A DNA stretch of 64,000 nt from assembly GCF_030704305.1 (NCBI RefSeq), contig NZ_CP131935.1, positions 1,488,001 to 1,552,000 of the forward strand, in the 5' to 3' direction. The number at the start of each line of letters is the position of its first letter. The first letter of the stretch is position 1. Shown piece by piece: positions 8,054 to 15,827 of the stretch. The notes below the pieces were generated by a model. It worked only from the letters and a program-made list of their open reading frames with translations, was not told where the DNA came from and did no database searches. A program made the position numbers and the translations under genes. Source of the DNA: Massilia sp. R2A-15 (GTDB taxonomy: Bacteria; Pseudomonadota; Gammaproteobacteria; Burkholderiales; Burkholderiaceae_D).

Positions 8054-8174
8054 GAGGTTCTCCGAGTGTTTCCAGGGGGCGGCGATGAGAGCATAGCGCA
8101 TATGGGCGCGCACAGCCGGTATCGCTGCTGGATCGGATGGTAGCAGTGCGCAATGGCGCTAACGTGGATCGTAG

Positions 8175-8190
8175 ATTACAAATGTGTAAT
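8175..8190. promoter_or_regulatory. Palindrome ATTACA-N4-TGTAAT upstream of two-component operon
   Basis: The 16-base dyad has perfect 6-base arms. It lies between the end of the RidA-like gene and the start of the response regulator. A near-identical dyad (TTACA-N4-TGTAA) occurs at 27809-27822, before the second GGDEF-EAL gene. It is a candidate operator, perhaps of the adjacent response regulator. Confidence 0.4.
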
Positions 8191-8228
8191 GTCGGCGCCA
8201 ATGGGAGGCGCCGGCTGGCGCCGGCATG

Positions 8229-8675
8229 CTATTTGACTGCGATGGCGGAGATCTCGACCGCGACGTCGCGCGGCAGGCGCGCGGCCTGGACCGTGGCGCG
8301 GGCGGGCGGCTTGTCCTTGAAGTAAGTGCCGTACACCGTGTTGAGCTTGGAGAAATTGTTGAGGTCGCGCACGAACACCGTGGTCGAGACCACGTTATCC
8401 ATGGTCATGCCGTCGGCCGCGAGGATAGCCTTGATGTTCTCGAGCACCTGCGCGACCTGTTCCTCATCGGTGCCGGTATGGAGCTGGCCGGTTTTCGGAT
8501 CGATCGGAATCTGGCCGGCGATGAACAGCATGCCGCCGGCGCGCACCGCCTGCGAGTAGGGGCCAATCGCGGCGGGCGCGTCCTTGGTGGCGATGATTTC
8601 CTTGGATGCACCGGCTGAGGCCGGAAGCGCTGCCGTACCCGCCAACATTGCGACTGCCAACATGATGGTTTTCAT
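8229..8675 (-). CDS. Exported RidA/YjgF family protein
   Basis: 148 residues. The N-terminal 22 (MKTIMLAVAMLAGTAALPASA) form a signal peptide, unlike the cytosolic RidA deaminase. The mature part has the whole family fold: APAAIGPYSQAVRAGGMLFIAGQIP, a VLENIKAILAADG helix, and the C-terminal PPARATVQAARLPRDVAVEI, which contains the arginine that in RidA binds the carboxylate of 2-aminoacrylate-type imines. The closing glutamate of VEISAIAV is also present. The family hydrolyses reactive enamines/imines to ketoacids; the role outside the cytoplasm is unknown. Only a weak AAGGGC ribosome site precedes the ATG. It appears monocistronic. Confidence 0.9.
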   Translation of the reverse strand: MKTIMLAVAMLAGTAALPASAGASKEIIATKDAPAAIGPYSQAVRAGGMLFIAGQIPIDPKTGQLHTGTDEEQVAQVLENIKAILAADGMTMDNVVSTTVFVRDLNNFSKLNTVYGTYFKDKPPARATVQAARLPRDVAVEISAIAVK

Positions 8676-8808
8676 GATTTTTTGCCCTTATTGTGAGAAA
8701 ACGAACGACAAGCTCCCCCGTGGTTGCAGGCCCGTCCGAGCGCCGCAATGGTTCAGTCTAGTTCGAGGAAGGAGGATGTCAATACAGAACCCGGCAATAA
8801 AGCAAAAT

Positions 8809-8835
8809 GGGGTCAGGTCCGCGGGACCAGACCCC
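8809..8835. repeat. 27-bp palindrome (GGGGTCAGGTCC family), terminator-like
   Basis: GGGGTCAGGTCC and GGACCAGACCCC flank a 3-base centre. The element is 7 bases beyond the porin stop. Read in the porin direction it is followed by ATTTTGCTTTATT, giving a stem plus T-rich tail, so it may terminate the gntK-MFS-porin transcript. Further copies are at 12049, 12134, 23456, 23511 and 41858, with degenerate ones elsewhere. Confidence 0.7.
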
Positions 8836-8842
8836 TGGCCTG

Positions 8843-9895
8843 CTAGAACCGGTGGCGCAGGCCGACGGTGAACTGCTTGTTGCCGGTACCCGGTTCTTCG
8901 CTGTTGCCTTCGGTGTAGGCGGCGCCGTTGCGGTTGCGGATCACCGCGTACGAGGTGTACAGGTCGGTGCGCTTGGAGAACGCGTACATGTAGGCCACGC
9001 CGAACTGCTGCGCATCCTGGTTGTTGACAGTCTTGTCGTTCTTGCGCACGTAGCTGCCCACCACGGTGCTCGGGCCGAACGGCACCGCCACGCCCAGCAG
9101 CAGGTCGGCGCTGTCGGTCGAGGCGATCGGCGCCGCGCCGCCGAACGTGGCTGCGGTGTTGTTCAGCGGCGAACTGTTCAGTCCCTTGTTGATCTCGTAG
9201 CCGAAGTAGCCCTTGGCCGGGCCGAAGTCGTAGTTGGCGCCGAACAGGGTGTTGCGCGCATCGTCGGTGTTCTTGACCAGCGCGGTGTCGTTGTTCTTGC
9301 GGTGGTAAGCCAGGCGCGCGTTGAGCGGGCCGCGGCTGTAGCCGAGCGAGCCGCCCACGGCGTGCGACGCCTGCGCGTCGCCGGCCACTTCGCCTGCCAC
9401 GTACATCAGGTCGCCGCTGAAGCCGCTGTAGTCCTTCGACTTGAACAGTACCGAATTGCTGGCCCGGAAGCCGGTCGGCGCCATCAGGTTGTTCGAGCGG
9501 ATGATTCCGTTGCGCAGCGGATCGACCACGGTGTTGAGCGTGGTGAACAGCGGCGTGTCCTGCAGGCCGAGCGAGACCGCGCCGTAGTCGCCGCGCAGGC
9601 CGACCGCGGCGTTGCGGCCGAACAGGGTGTTGTTCTGGGTCGAGGTGCCGGTGTCGGCGTGGATGCCGCCTTCGATGACGAAGAACGCCTGCATGCCGCC
9701 GCCCAGCTCTTCGCTGCCCTTGAAGCCCCAGCGGCTCTGGGTCGCCATGCCGCTGGTGACGCGGGTCGATGTGCCGGCCACGCCGCCGCGGTCCTGCGAC
9801 ACGCCCAGGTCGAGCACACCGTAGAAGTTGACGTTGGTTTGCGCCGCCGCGGCGCCGCTGGCCAGCAGCGCGAGAGTAAGGATCGATTTTTTCAT
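8843..9895 (-). CDS. Gram-negative porin (Burkholderiales type)
   Basis: 350 residues from ATG 9895 (GGAG nine bases upstream). The signal peptide MKKSILTLALLASGAAAA is followed by QTNVNFYGVLDLGV, the hallmark first beta-strand of the OmpC/Omp32-like porins of betaproteobacteria, and the chain ends KQFTVGLRHRF with the terminal phenylalanine needed for outer-membrane insertion. The repeated short amphipathic strands and the FFVIEGG segment are typical of a 16-stranded trimeric porin. It is the last gene after gntK and an MFS transporter (26-base gap), which suggests it supplies outer-membrane entry for the same sugar acid. Confidence 0.93.
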   Translation of the reverse strand: MKKSILTLALLASGAAAAQTNVNFYGVLDLGVSQDRGGVAGTSTRVTSGMATQSRWGFKGSEELGGGMQAFFVIEGGIHADTGTSTQNNTLFGRNAAVGLRGDYGAVSLGLQDTPLFTTLNTVVDPLRNGIIRSNNLMAPTGFRASNSVLFKSKDYSGFSGDLMYVAGEVAGDAQASHAVGGSLGYSRGPLNARLAYHRKNNDTALVKNTDDARNTLFGANYDFGPAKGYFGYEINKGLNSSPLNNTAATFGGAAPIASTDSADLLLGVAVPFGPSTVVGSYVRKNDKTVNNQDAQQFGVAYMYAFSKRTDLYTSYAVIRNRNGAAYTEGNSEEPGTGNKQFTVGLRHRF

Positions 9896-9921
9896 TGTGA
9901 TGGACTCCAGGTTCTGCAATT

Positions 9922-11238
9922 TCAGACGGCGGGCACCGGCGCGCCGGCCGGGTGCGGGTCGGGAATCGGCTCGATCCGGCCGAGCACGAACACGAACGAC
10001 ACGATGCCGATCACCAGGATCACGCCGGCCACCATGAAGGCGTTGGCGAACGAATTGGTGGCGCCGACGATGAAGCCGGTGACGATCGGCGCGGCCGCGC
10101 CCATCAGGTTATTCGCGAAGTTCATGATGCCGCCGATGGTGCCGGCGCCGCCTTTTGGCGCGATCAGCGACGGCAGCGACCAGCCGACCGGCGCCGCCGA
10201 CGCCAGGCCGCCGAGCGCAATCGAAATCCAGAAGATGGCCCAGGCCGGGTCGGTGGTCTGGGTGGCGCCGAACACGGCCAGGCCGAATAGCATGCCAGTC
10301 ACCAGCACGCCCTTGCGCACCTTCGACTCGTCCCAGCCGCGCTTGATCAGGTGGTCGATCAGCCAGCCGCCGACGAACAGGTCGGTCAAGGTGGCGAAGG
10401 CCCAGGGAATGGCGGCGTAGCCGGCCGACTTCAGGATACTCATGTGCATGGTCTGGACCAGGTAGCCGGGCAGCCAGGTCAGGAACAGGTAGAAGGTGTA
10501 GCCGTAGGCGGCGAAGCCGATGGTCAGGCCCCATACCTTGGACTTGGTCAGCAGGTAGCCCAGCATGTTCATCGCGCCCGCTTCCGACTTGCCTTCTGGC
10601 GCGCCGCCGTTTTGCTGGATGTAGTTCAGCTCTTCCTTCGACAGCTTTTCGTGGGCGCTCGGGTCGCGGTACAGAAAGTAGAACGCGATGAAGTAGCTGA
10701 AGCTCAGGAACGCGGTCAGGCCGAAACCCCAGCGCCAGCCGAAGGTCACGATGGTGATTGCCACCAGCGGCACGCCGATCACGTTGGAGAACTTGGCGGC
10801 GGCGTCGAAGATGGCCGTGGCCAGGCCGCGCTCGTGGCGCGGGAACCAGTAGCCGGTGGCTTTCGAGCTGACCGGGAAGGCCGGCGCTTCGGCCACGCCG
10901 AGCAGGATGCGCGCGAAGAAGATGCCCGCGAAGCCGCTGGAGAACGCGGTGATTACCGACGCCACGCCCCACAGGAAGGCGCCCCAGCGGCCCACTTTGG
11001 TCGGACCGAAGCGGTCGATCACCATGCCCACCGGGATCTGCAGCAGCGAATAGGACCAGGCGAAGGCGGAGAACAGCAGGCCCAGTTCGACTGGCGTCAA
11101 CTGGAACATGTCCTTGATTTGCGGCGCCGCGACGGACAGGCCGATGCGGTCGATGTAGTTGATCAGGACGCCGATGCCGAGCAGGGCGCCGATGCCCCAG
11201 CGCCGCTTGCCGGCGGCGGTGTTCGATGGGATGGCCAT
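9922..11238 (-). CDS. MFS transporter of the anion:cation symporter type (probable gluconate/sugar-acid uptake)
   Basis: 438 residues with 12 predicted membrane helices. The opening INYIDRIGLSVAAPQI and the loop WSYSLLQIPVGMVIDRFGPTK match the ACS family, which includes galactonate, glucarate and tartrate symporters. The order gntK-transporter-porin suggests the substrate is gluconate or a related aldonate, but sequence alone does not fix this. A strong AAGGAGA lies 8-9 bases before the ATG; the gap after gntK is 13 bases. Probably controlled by the LacI-type repressor encoded upstream. Confidence 0.9.
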   Translation of the reverse strand: MAIPSNTAAGKRRWGIGALLGIGVLINYIDRIGLSVAAPQIKDMFQLTPVELGLLFSAFAWSYSLLQIPVGMVIDRFGPTKVGRWGAFLWGVASVITAFSSGFAGIFFARILLGVAEAPAFPVSSKATGYWFPRHERGLATAIFDAAAKFSNVIGVPLVAITIVTFGWRWGFGLTAFLSFSYFIAFYFLYRDPSAHEKLSKEELNYIQQNGGAPEGKSEAGAMNMLGYLLTKSKVWGLTIGFAAYGYTFYLFLTWLPGYLVQTMHMSILKSAGYAAIPWAFATLTDLFVGGWLIDHLIKRGWDESKVRKGVLVTGMLFGLAVFGATQTTDPAWAIFWISIALGGLASAAPVGWSLPSLIAPKGGAGTIGGIMNFANNLMGAAAPIVTGFIVGATNSFANAFMVAGVILVIGIVSFVFVLGRIEPIPDPHPAGAPVPAV

Positions 11239-11251
11239 GTTGCTGTCTCCT

Positions 11252-11800
11252 TCAGGTTGGTATGAATGGGCTCTGTTGGCCCTGGGCTTGCAAAATCTGG
11301 TCGATGATGGCGTCCGGCGCTGCGGCGATGTCGAGGCGCACGCCAGCTTCGTCCGGCGCCAGCGGCTCGAGGTCGCGCAGCTGGCTGTCGAGCAGCGAGG
11401 TGGGCATGTAGTGCGCGGTGCGCGCCCGCATGCGCTGTTCGATCAGGGCGCGGTCGCCGTGCAGGTGGGCGAAGCGCAGGGCGGGGTCGGCCTGGCGCAG
11501 CAGGTCTCGGTAGCGGCGCTTGAGGGCGGAGCAGGACAGCACCAGGCCGGCGCCGCGTTCGTGCGCCGCGGCGATTTCGGCCTGCAGGCGCGCCAGCCAG
11601 TCGGCGCGGTCGGCGTCGTCGAGCGGGGTGCCGGCGGCCATCTTGGCGACGTTGGCGGCGGAGTGGAAAGCATCGCCTTCGAGGAAGGGGGCGTGCAGGG
11701 AGGCGGCCAGGCGGCGGCCGATTTCGCTCTTGCCGCAGCCGCATACGCCCATCACGACCCAGCGGATGGGTGCGGCGCGGTGATCATCTGGTTGGTTCAT
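11252..11800 (-). CDS. gntK: Gluconokinase
   Basis: 182 residues. It phosphorylates D-gluconate to 6-phosphogluconate with ATP, feeding the Entner-Doudoroff or pentose phosphate pathway. Visible are the P-loop GVCGCGKSEIG, the substrate-contacting GDAFHSAANVAKMAAGTPL segment, CSALKRRYRDLLR, and FAHLHGDRALIEQRMRAR followed by HYMPTSLLDSQL, all diagnostic for GntK. ATG 11800 is used because it immediately precedes the conserved start of the P-loop strand; the upstream extension is unlike the family. It is the first gene of the gntK-MFS-porin operon, with a LacI-type operator 42-55 bases before the start. Confidence 0.94.
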   Translation of the reverse strand: MNQPDDHRAAPIRWVVMGVCGCGKSEIGRRLAASLHAPFLEGDAFHSAANVAKMAAGTPLDDADRADWLARLQAEIAAAHERGAGLVLSCSALKRRYRDLLRQADPALRFAHLHGDRALIEQRMRARTAHYMPTSLLDSQLRDLEPLAPDEAGVRLDIAAAPDAIIDQILQAQGQQSPFIPT

Positions 11801-11841
11801 GTGTGGGATACCGGTCAGGTTTTGTCTCGGTGCGCTTCGTT

Positions 11842-11855
11842 TGATAGCGCTAACA
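11842..11855. promoter_or_regulatory. LacI-family operator upstream of gntK
   Basis: TGATAGCGCTAACA is a 14-base imperfect dyad centred on CG-type symmetry typical of LacI/GntR-type repressors. It lies just upstream of gntK and resembles the perfect dyad upstream of the lacI-type gene, so the same repressor probably binds both. Confidence 0.6.
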
Positions 11856-12048
11856 TTTGAGATGAAGTCTACACCGGTCCGGCGTTTTGTAAAGGAGATT
11901 TTTGGGGTGCGGCGCAAAAACCACGAAGTGTGTCGGGCCGGCAAAGCATACCGGGGTCTGGTCCGGCGGGGCGACGGGGACGCCGAGTCCCCATCCCGAG
12001 CCGCGGCCGCATCAGCCCCTCGACTGCGCTGCGGCCTGCGACAAATTC

Positions 12049-12160
12049 GGGGTCAGGTCCGGCGGACCTGACCCCAGGTTTTGGGCCGCGGCGTGAAATG
12101 AATAGCGGCAGGGCCGGCGCCCGAACAGCAAATGGGGTCAGGTCCGCAGGACCAGACCCC
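12049..12160. repeat. Two 27-bp GGGGTCAGGTCC palindromes
   Basis: Copies at 12049-12075 and 12134-12160 have arms GGGGTCAGGTCC and GGACCTGACCCC or GGACCAGACCCC. The second lies 15 bases past the regulator stop and, in that direction, is followed by ATTTG, so it could act as its terminator. Confidence 0.7.
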
Positions 12161-12175
12161 GATGTGCCGGCGGCG

Positions 12176-13198
12176 CTAGGCGCTTTCGCGCGCCATCAGC
12201 GTAAAGCCAAGGTCGATGCGGTTCTTCGCCGGCCGCTCGCCCTTGATCATCGCGCGCAGCAGCGACGCCGCTTCGAAGCCGACCCGGTAGCGCGGCGTGG
12301 CGATCGTCGTCAGCGACGGATTCATCCACGCCGACGCCGGCAGGTCGTTGAAGCCGCAGATCGCCAGCTGACCCGGAACCGCAATCCCGCGCCGCTGGCA
12401 CTGGTAGATCGCGCCATGCGCCAGGTCGTCGTTGCAGCAGAAGATGGCGTCCAGTCCCGGCGTCGCCGCCAGCATCCGTCCCAGCAGCTCCGCGCCCAGC
12501 GCCAGCGTGGACGGATCGTTCACCATCGTCTCGAGCGACTCGTCGAACAGGCCGGCCTCGCGCATCGCCTTGCGGTAGCCCTCGGCGCGCTTGAGCGTGC
12601 GCTCGTCGAGCTGGGCGCCCATGAAGCCGATGCGCTTGTGGCCCTTGTCGATCAGGTAGCGCGTCATCGTGTAGCCGGCCTCCAGCTGCGAAAAGCCCAC
12701 CGACAGCTGGTTCGGCTCGGTCGCCAGGTCCATCATCGACACCACCGGCACCTGCGAGGTGTCGAGCATGTGCTGCACTTTCGGGCTGTGCGTGAGGCCC
12801 GACAGCAAGATGCCGTCGGGGTGCGACTGCATGTAAGTGGCGAGCAGCTTTTCCTCCTCGGCGTCCGAATAGCGCGTGTTGCCGATCAGGATCTGGTAGT
12901 CGTAGGCGTCGAGCGCGTCCTGGATCCCGGCCAGCACCGCGGTGAACACCAGGTTCGACAGCGACGGCACCAGCACCACGATGACGTTCGACTGCGCCGA
13001 GGCGAGCGCGCGCGCGGCCGCATTGGGCACGTAGCCCAGTTCGGCGACGGCGCGCTCGACACGTTCGCGCAGGACCGCCGACACCATGTCCGGATGGCTG
13101 ATCGCGCGCGAGGCCGTCATCGTGGCCACGCCGGCCAGCGCCGCCACCTGGGCCAGCGTGACCCGGCCGCTGGCGCGGGTTTTCTGAACTTTCATCAT
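12176..13198 (-). CDS. LacI-family transcriptional repressor (GntR/gluconate type)
   Basis: About 340 residues. The N-terminal helix-turn-helix with hinge is plain: VTLAQVAALAGVATMTASRAI, then VERAVAELGYVPNAAARALAS. The periplasmic-binding-like effector domain has VLVPSLSNLVFTAVLAGIQDAL, a DGILLSGL segment and the late CCNDDLAHGAIYQC and ICGFNDLPASAW blocks. The pattern of the effector domain and the adjoining gntK operon argue that it senses gluconate or its phosphate. The start is ATG 13198 or 13195; an upstream in-frame extension passes through the operator and is rejected. A perfect dyad just upstream suggests autoregulation. Confidence 0.93.
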   Translation of the reverse strand: MMKVQKTRASGRVTLAQVAALAGVATMTASRAISHPDMVSAVLRERVERAVAELGYVPNAAARALASAQSNVIVVLVPSLSNLVFTAVLAGIQDALDAYDYQILIGNTRYSDAEEEKLLATYMQSHPDGILLSGLTHSPKVQHMLDTSQVPVVSMMDLATEPNQLSVGFSQLEAGYTMTRYLIDKGHKRIGFMGAQLDERTLKRAEGYRKAMREAGLFDESLETMVNDPSTLALGAELLGRMLAATPGLDAIFCCNDDLAHGAIYQCQRRGIAVPGQLAICGFNDLPASAWMNPSLTTIATPRYRVGFEAASLLRAMIKGERPAKNRIDLGFTLMARESA

Positions 13199-13216
13199 TA
13201 CCCAATGCATGAATTT

Positions 13217-13230
13217 GATAACGTTATCAT
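13217..13230. promoter_or_regulatory. Perfect LacI-type operator TGATAACGTTATCA
   Basis: A 14-base perfect palindrome located 19-32 bases upstream of the LacI-type start, sharing TGAT/TGTTA half-site character with the operator before gntK. It most likely mediates autorepression and possibly also influences the divergent hybrid kinase gene (start 13323). Confidence 0.7.
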
Positions 13231-13322
13231 AGCCCAGCGCGGTAACAATTTGATGCGTTGTAGATTGGAAATTTTGTGGCGGACGGGAGTATAGTGGCGG
13301 CACTTCTTCAAATTTATGCCCG

Positions 13323-15533
13323 ATGTTTCGAAATACCTCCCTGACCCTGCGGCAGTTGCTGATCCTGCTCACCGGCCTTGGCTTGTTGCCGATCGCGCTG
13401 ATCGGCGCCTGGGGCATCAACACTTCGGTCAACGAGCAGCAGGCCGAACTCGAACGGTCGATGCAGGCGCTGTCGCGCGCGCTGGCCAGCGCGGTCGATT
13501 CCGAACTGGACGCCACGCTCGAGAATGCGCGCGCGCTGTCGGTGGATCCGGCCTTGGCGCGCGGCGACATCGCGACGTTCTACGCCGTCGCCAAACGGGG
13601 CGTGCAGGCGCAGGCCGACTGGCGCAGCGTGATTCTCACCGATGCCGGCGGCGCGGTGCTGTTCAAGACCTCCGAGCCGTTTGGCGGGAACACGCACAAG
13701 GTGATCGACCGCGCCAGCCTGGACGAAGCGGCGCGCACGCTGCGGCCGGTGGTCGGCTCGGTGGCCAAGGGGCCGCGTGGGCTGGCCGCCGTACCGATCC
13801 GCGTGCCGGTGGTGGACGACGGCCGCCTGCGCTACATCGTCACCATCGCGCTGGCGCCGGACCGCATGCTGCGCATCCTGAATAACCAGAAGGTGCCGCC
13901 GGAGTGGGTGGTCGCGGTGGCCGATGCGCGCGGGCTGCGCGTGGCGCGCTCGAAGGACCAGGAAAACACCGTCGCCACGCCGACGTCGGCCACGCTCGGC
14001 CAGCTGCTTGCGCAGGGACGGCCGGAAGGCAGCGGCGTCAGCACCACGTCCGAAGGCGTCGAGGTGATGACCAGTTTCAGCATGCTGCCGCGGCACAAAT
14101 GGTTGGTGGCCATCGGCGCGCCCACCGCGCGCTTCTCAGATGTGCTGCGGCGCACCCTGGCCGCCTACGCGGTGGCGATCGTCGCCTCGCTGGCGCTGTA
14201 CGTCGTGCTGGCGATGTTCCTGTCCAAGCGCCTGATGCTGTCGATCGAGCACGTGAAGGAGCAGACGGCGCGGCTGGGCCACAAGCATCCGGTGCGCCTG
14301 CTGCGCAGTCGCATCCGCGAGATCAACGAGATCGGCGACAGCCTGGCCGCGGCATCGGCCGAACTGGTGCAGGGCGAGCGCGAACGGGAAGCGCTGGTGG
14401 TCTCGCTGCAGGAAGCGCTGGCGCGCGCCGAGCAGGCCGCCGCCACCAAGGACAACTTCCTCGCGGTGCTCGGGCACGAATTGCGCAATCCGCTGGCGCC
14501 GATCGTCATGGCGCTCGACCTGATGGACATGCGCGGCGCCGGCGAGCACCTTCGCGAGCGCGAAACGATGCGGCGCCAGGTGAACCACATGCGGCGCCTG
14601 GTCGACGACCTGTTAGACGTTTCGCGCATCACCCAGGGCAAGCTGGCGATGGCGTGCGAGCCGGTGTGCCTGTCGGCCGCGGTGCTGCAGGCGGCCGACA
14701 CGGTGCGCCCGGCGATGGCCGCCGCGCGGCGCCGCTTCATCGAATCGGTGGACGACGTATGGGTGATGGGCGACGAGACGCGCCTGGTGCAGGTGGCGAC
14801 CAACCTGCTGTCCAATGCGCTGCGCTACGGCGGCGCCGGCGACGTGAGCGTATCGGTGCGGCGCATTGGCGCCAGCGCCGTGCTGTCGGTGAGCGACCTG
14901 GGTGTGGGCATGGAGCCGGCCACCGCGGCGCGCATTTTCCAGCCGTTCTGGCAGGCGCCGCAACCGCTCGCGCGCTCGTCCGGCGGACTGGGGCTGGGCC
15001 TGACGATCGTGTACAGCATCGTCGAACTGCTTGGCGGGACGGTGCGCGCATCGAGCCCGGGGCTGGGGCAGGGCAGCCGCTTTGACGTGACGCTGCCGGC
15101 GATCGACGGTCCGGCCGTGGCGCTGCCCTCGGCGGCGCCGGGCGCCGACGCCGGCGCGCGCAAGATCATGATCGTCGACGACAGCCTCGACGCGGCGCAG
15201 ACCACCGCGGAACTGCTGGAGGTGCTTGGGCACGAGGTCGGCGTGGCGCATGACGGCAAATCGGCGCTGGCGCTGCTGGGGCGGATGCAGCCGGACGTCG
15301 CTATCCTCGATATCGGCCTGCCCGACATGGACGGTTTCGAACTGGGACGTGCGGTGCGGCGGCTCGGGTTCGATGGCACGCTGCTGGCGCTAACAGGGTA
15401 TGGGCAGGAGCGCGACAAGCAGCGCGCAAAGGACGCGGGCTTCGACCGGCACCTGACCAAGCCGGTGGATATCGAGCAGCTGCAGCTGGCAATTGACGCT
15501 GGATTGGATCTCACGCGAGGTGACAGGCTCTGA
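13323..15533 (+). CDS. Hybrid sensor histidine kinase with C-terminal receiver
   Basis: 736 residues. The N-terminal membrane helix (about 10-32) and second helix (about 280-300) enclose a double-Cache-like periplasmic sensor of about 245 residues. A short linker leads to the phosphoacceptor helix with H385 in LGHELRNPLAPIVMAL, then the ATPase domain with LLSNALRYGG (N box), SDLGVGM and GLGLGLTIV, and a receiver domain from about residue 612 (KIMIVDDSLDAAQ; phosphoacceptor Asp in AILDIGLPDMDG; Lys in HLTKPVD). The architecture is that of a phosphorelay kinase or of one self-regulated by its receiver. No partner regulator is adjacent. The start has no strong ribosome site. The gene ends 8 bases before an inverted-repeat element. 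Confidence 0.93.
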   Translation: MFRNTSLTLRQLLILLTGLGLLPIALIGAWGINTSVNEQQAELERSMQALSRALASAVDSELDATLENARALSVDPALARGDIATFYAVAKRGVQAQADWRSVILTDAGGAVLFKTSEPFGGNTHKVIDRASLDEAARTLRPVVGSVAKGPRGLAAVPIRVPVVDDGRLRYIVTIALAPDRMLRILNNQKVPPEWVVAVADARGLRVARSKDQENTVATPTSATLGQLLAQGRPEGSGVSTTSEGVEVMTSFSMLPRHKWLVAIGAPTARFSDVLRRTLAAYAVAIVASLALYVVLAMFLSKRLMLSIEHVKEQTARLGHKHPVRLLRSRIREINEIGDSLAAASAELVQGEREREALVVSLQEALARAEQAAATKDNFLAVLGHELRNPLAPIVMALDLMDMRGAGEHLRERETMRRQVNHMRRLVDDLLDVSRITQGKLAMACEPVCLSAAVLQAADTVRPAMAAARRRFIESVDDVWVMGDETRLVQVATNLLSNALRYGGAGDVSVSVRRIGASAVLSVSDLGVGMEPATAARIFQPFWQAPQPLARSSGGLGLGLTIVYSIVELLGGTVRASSPGLGQGSRFDVTLPAIDGPAVALPSAAPGADAGARKIMIVDDSLDAAQTTAELLEVLGHEVGVAHDGKSALALLGRMQPDVAILDIGLPDMDGFELGRAVRRLGFDGTLLALTGYGQERDKQRAKDAGFDRHLTKPVDIEQLQLAIDAGLDLTRGDRL

Positions 15534-15540
15534 CCCCGCC

Positions 15541-15742
15541 GGGTCAGACGCTAATGCCGTTAAGTTAAGGAATAACCCAGCGCTGCACGGGGCCGCGTCA
15601 GCCTAAAAACCGTCGTACCCGCGCAGGGGAAACGCATGCGTTTCCCCCATGCTGAGCATGCCGCTGAAGTAAAGCTCGCTCAGTATGGGTACCTGCCTGC
15701 GCAGGTACGACGGCTTAACTCAACGGCATAAGGGTCAGACCC
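15541..15742. repeat. ~200-bp element with 29-bp inverted termini enclosing REP arms
   Basis: The left end (15541-15569) begins GGGTCAGACGCTAATGCCGT and the right end (15714-15742) is its inverse with four mismatches in 29. Inside are two REP-like arms (about 15613-15630 and 15680-15712, CCGTCGTACC... and ...GGTACGACGG), also inverted, with CTCAGTATGGG and GCTGAGCATG as linkers. No coding sequence is present. The structure resembles a non-autonomous mobile element (MITE-like) or a composite of two repeat families. It occupies the gap between the hybrid kinase and the next gene. Confidence 0.65.
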
Positions 15743-15827
15743 CAGACGTGACTGAAGTCGGCCGCAGCCGCCATCAACCCTTCGTTCTGGTATCCTTGAC
15801 AATCGACCAGTTCAAGGATCACCAGGA

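Larger units (their letters stand above)
11801..12175. other. 375-base gap between lacI-type gene and gntK
   Basis: The gap contains the gntK operator and, closer to the regulator gene, half and full copies of the 27-bp palindrome (11953-11969 partial, 12049-12075, 12134-12160). Between them is GC-rich sequence that shares short blocks with 46.23-46.29 kb. No gene is supported on either strand. Confidence 0.6.

Noticed and set aside
13199..13570. 124-codon N-terminal extension of the LacI-family repressor
   Set aside because: It would read through the operator and the promoter of the divergent kinase; LacI proteins start right before the helix-turn-helix.
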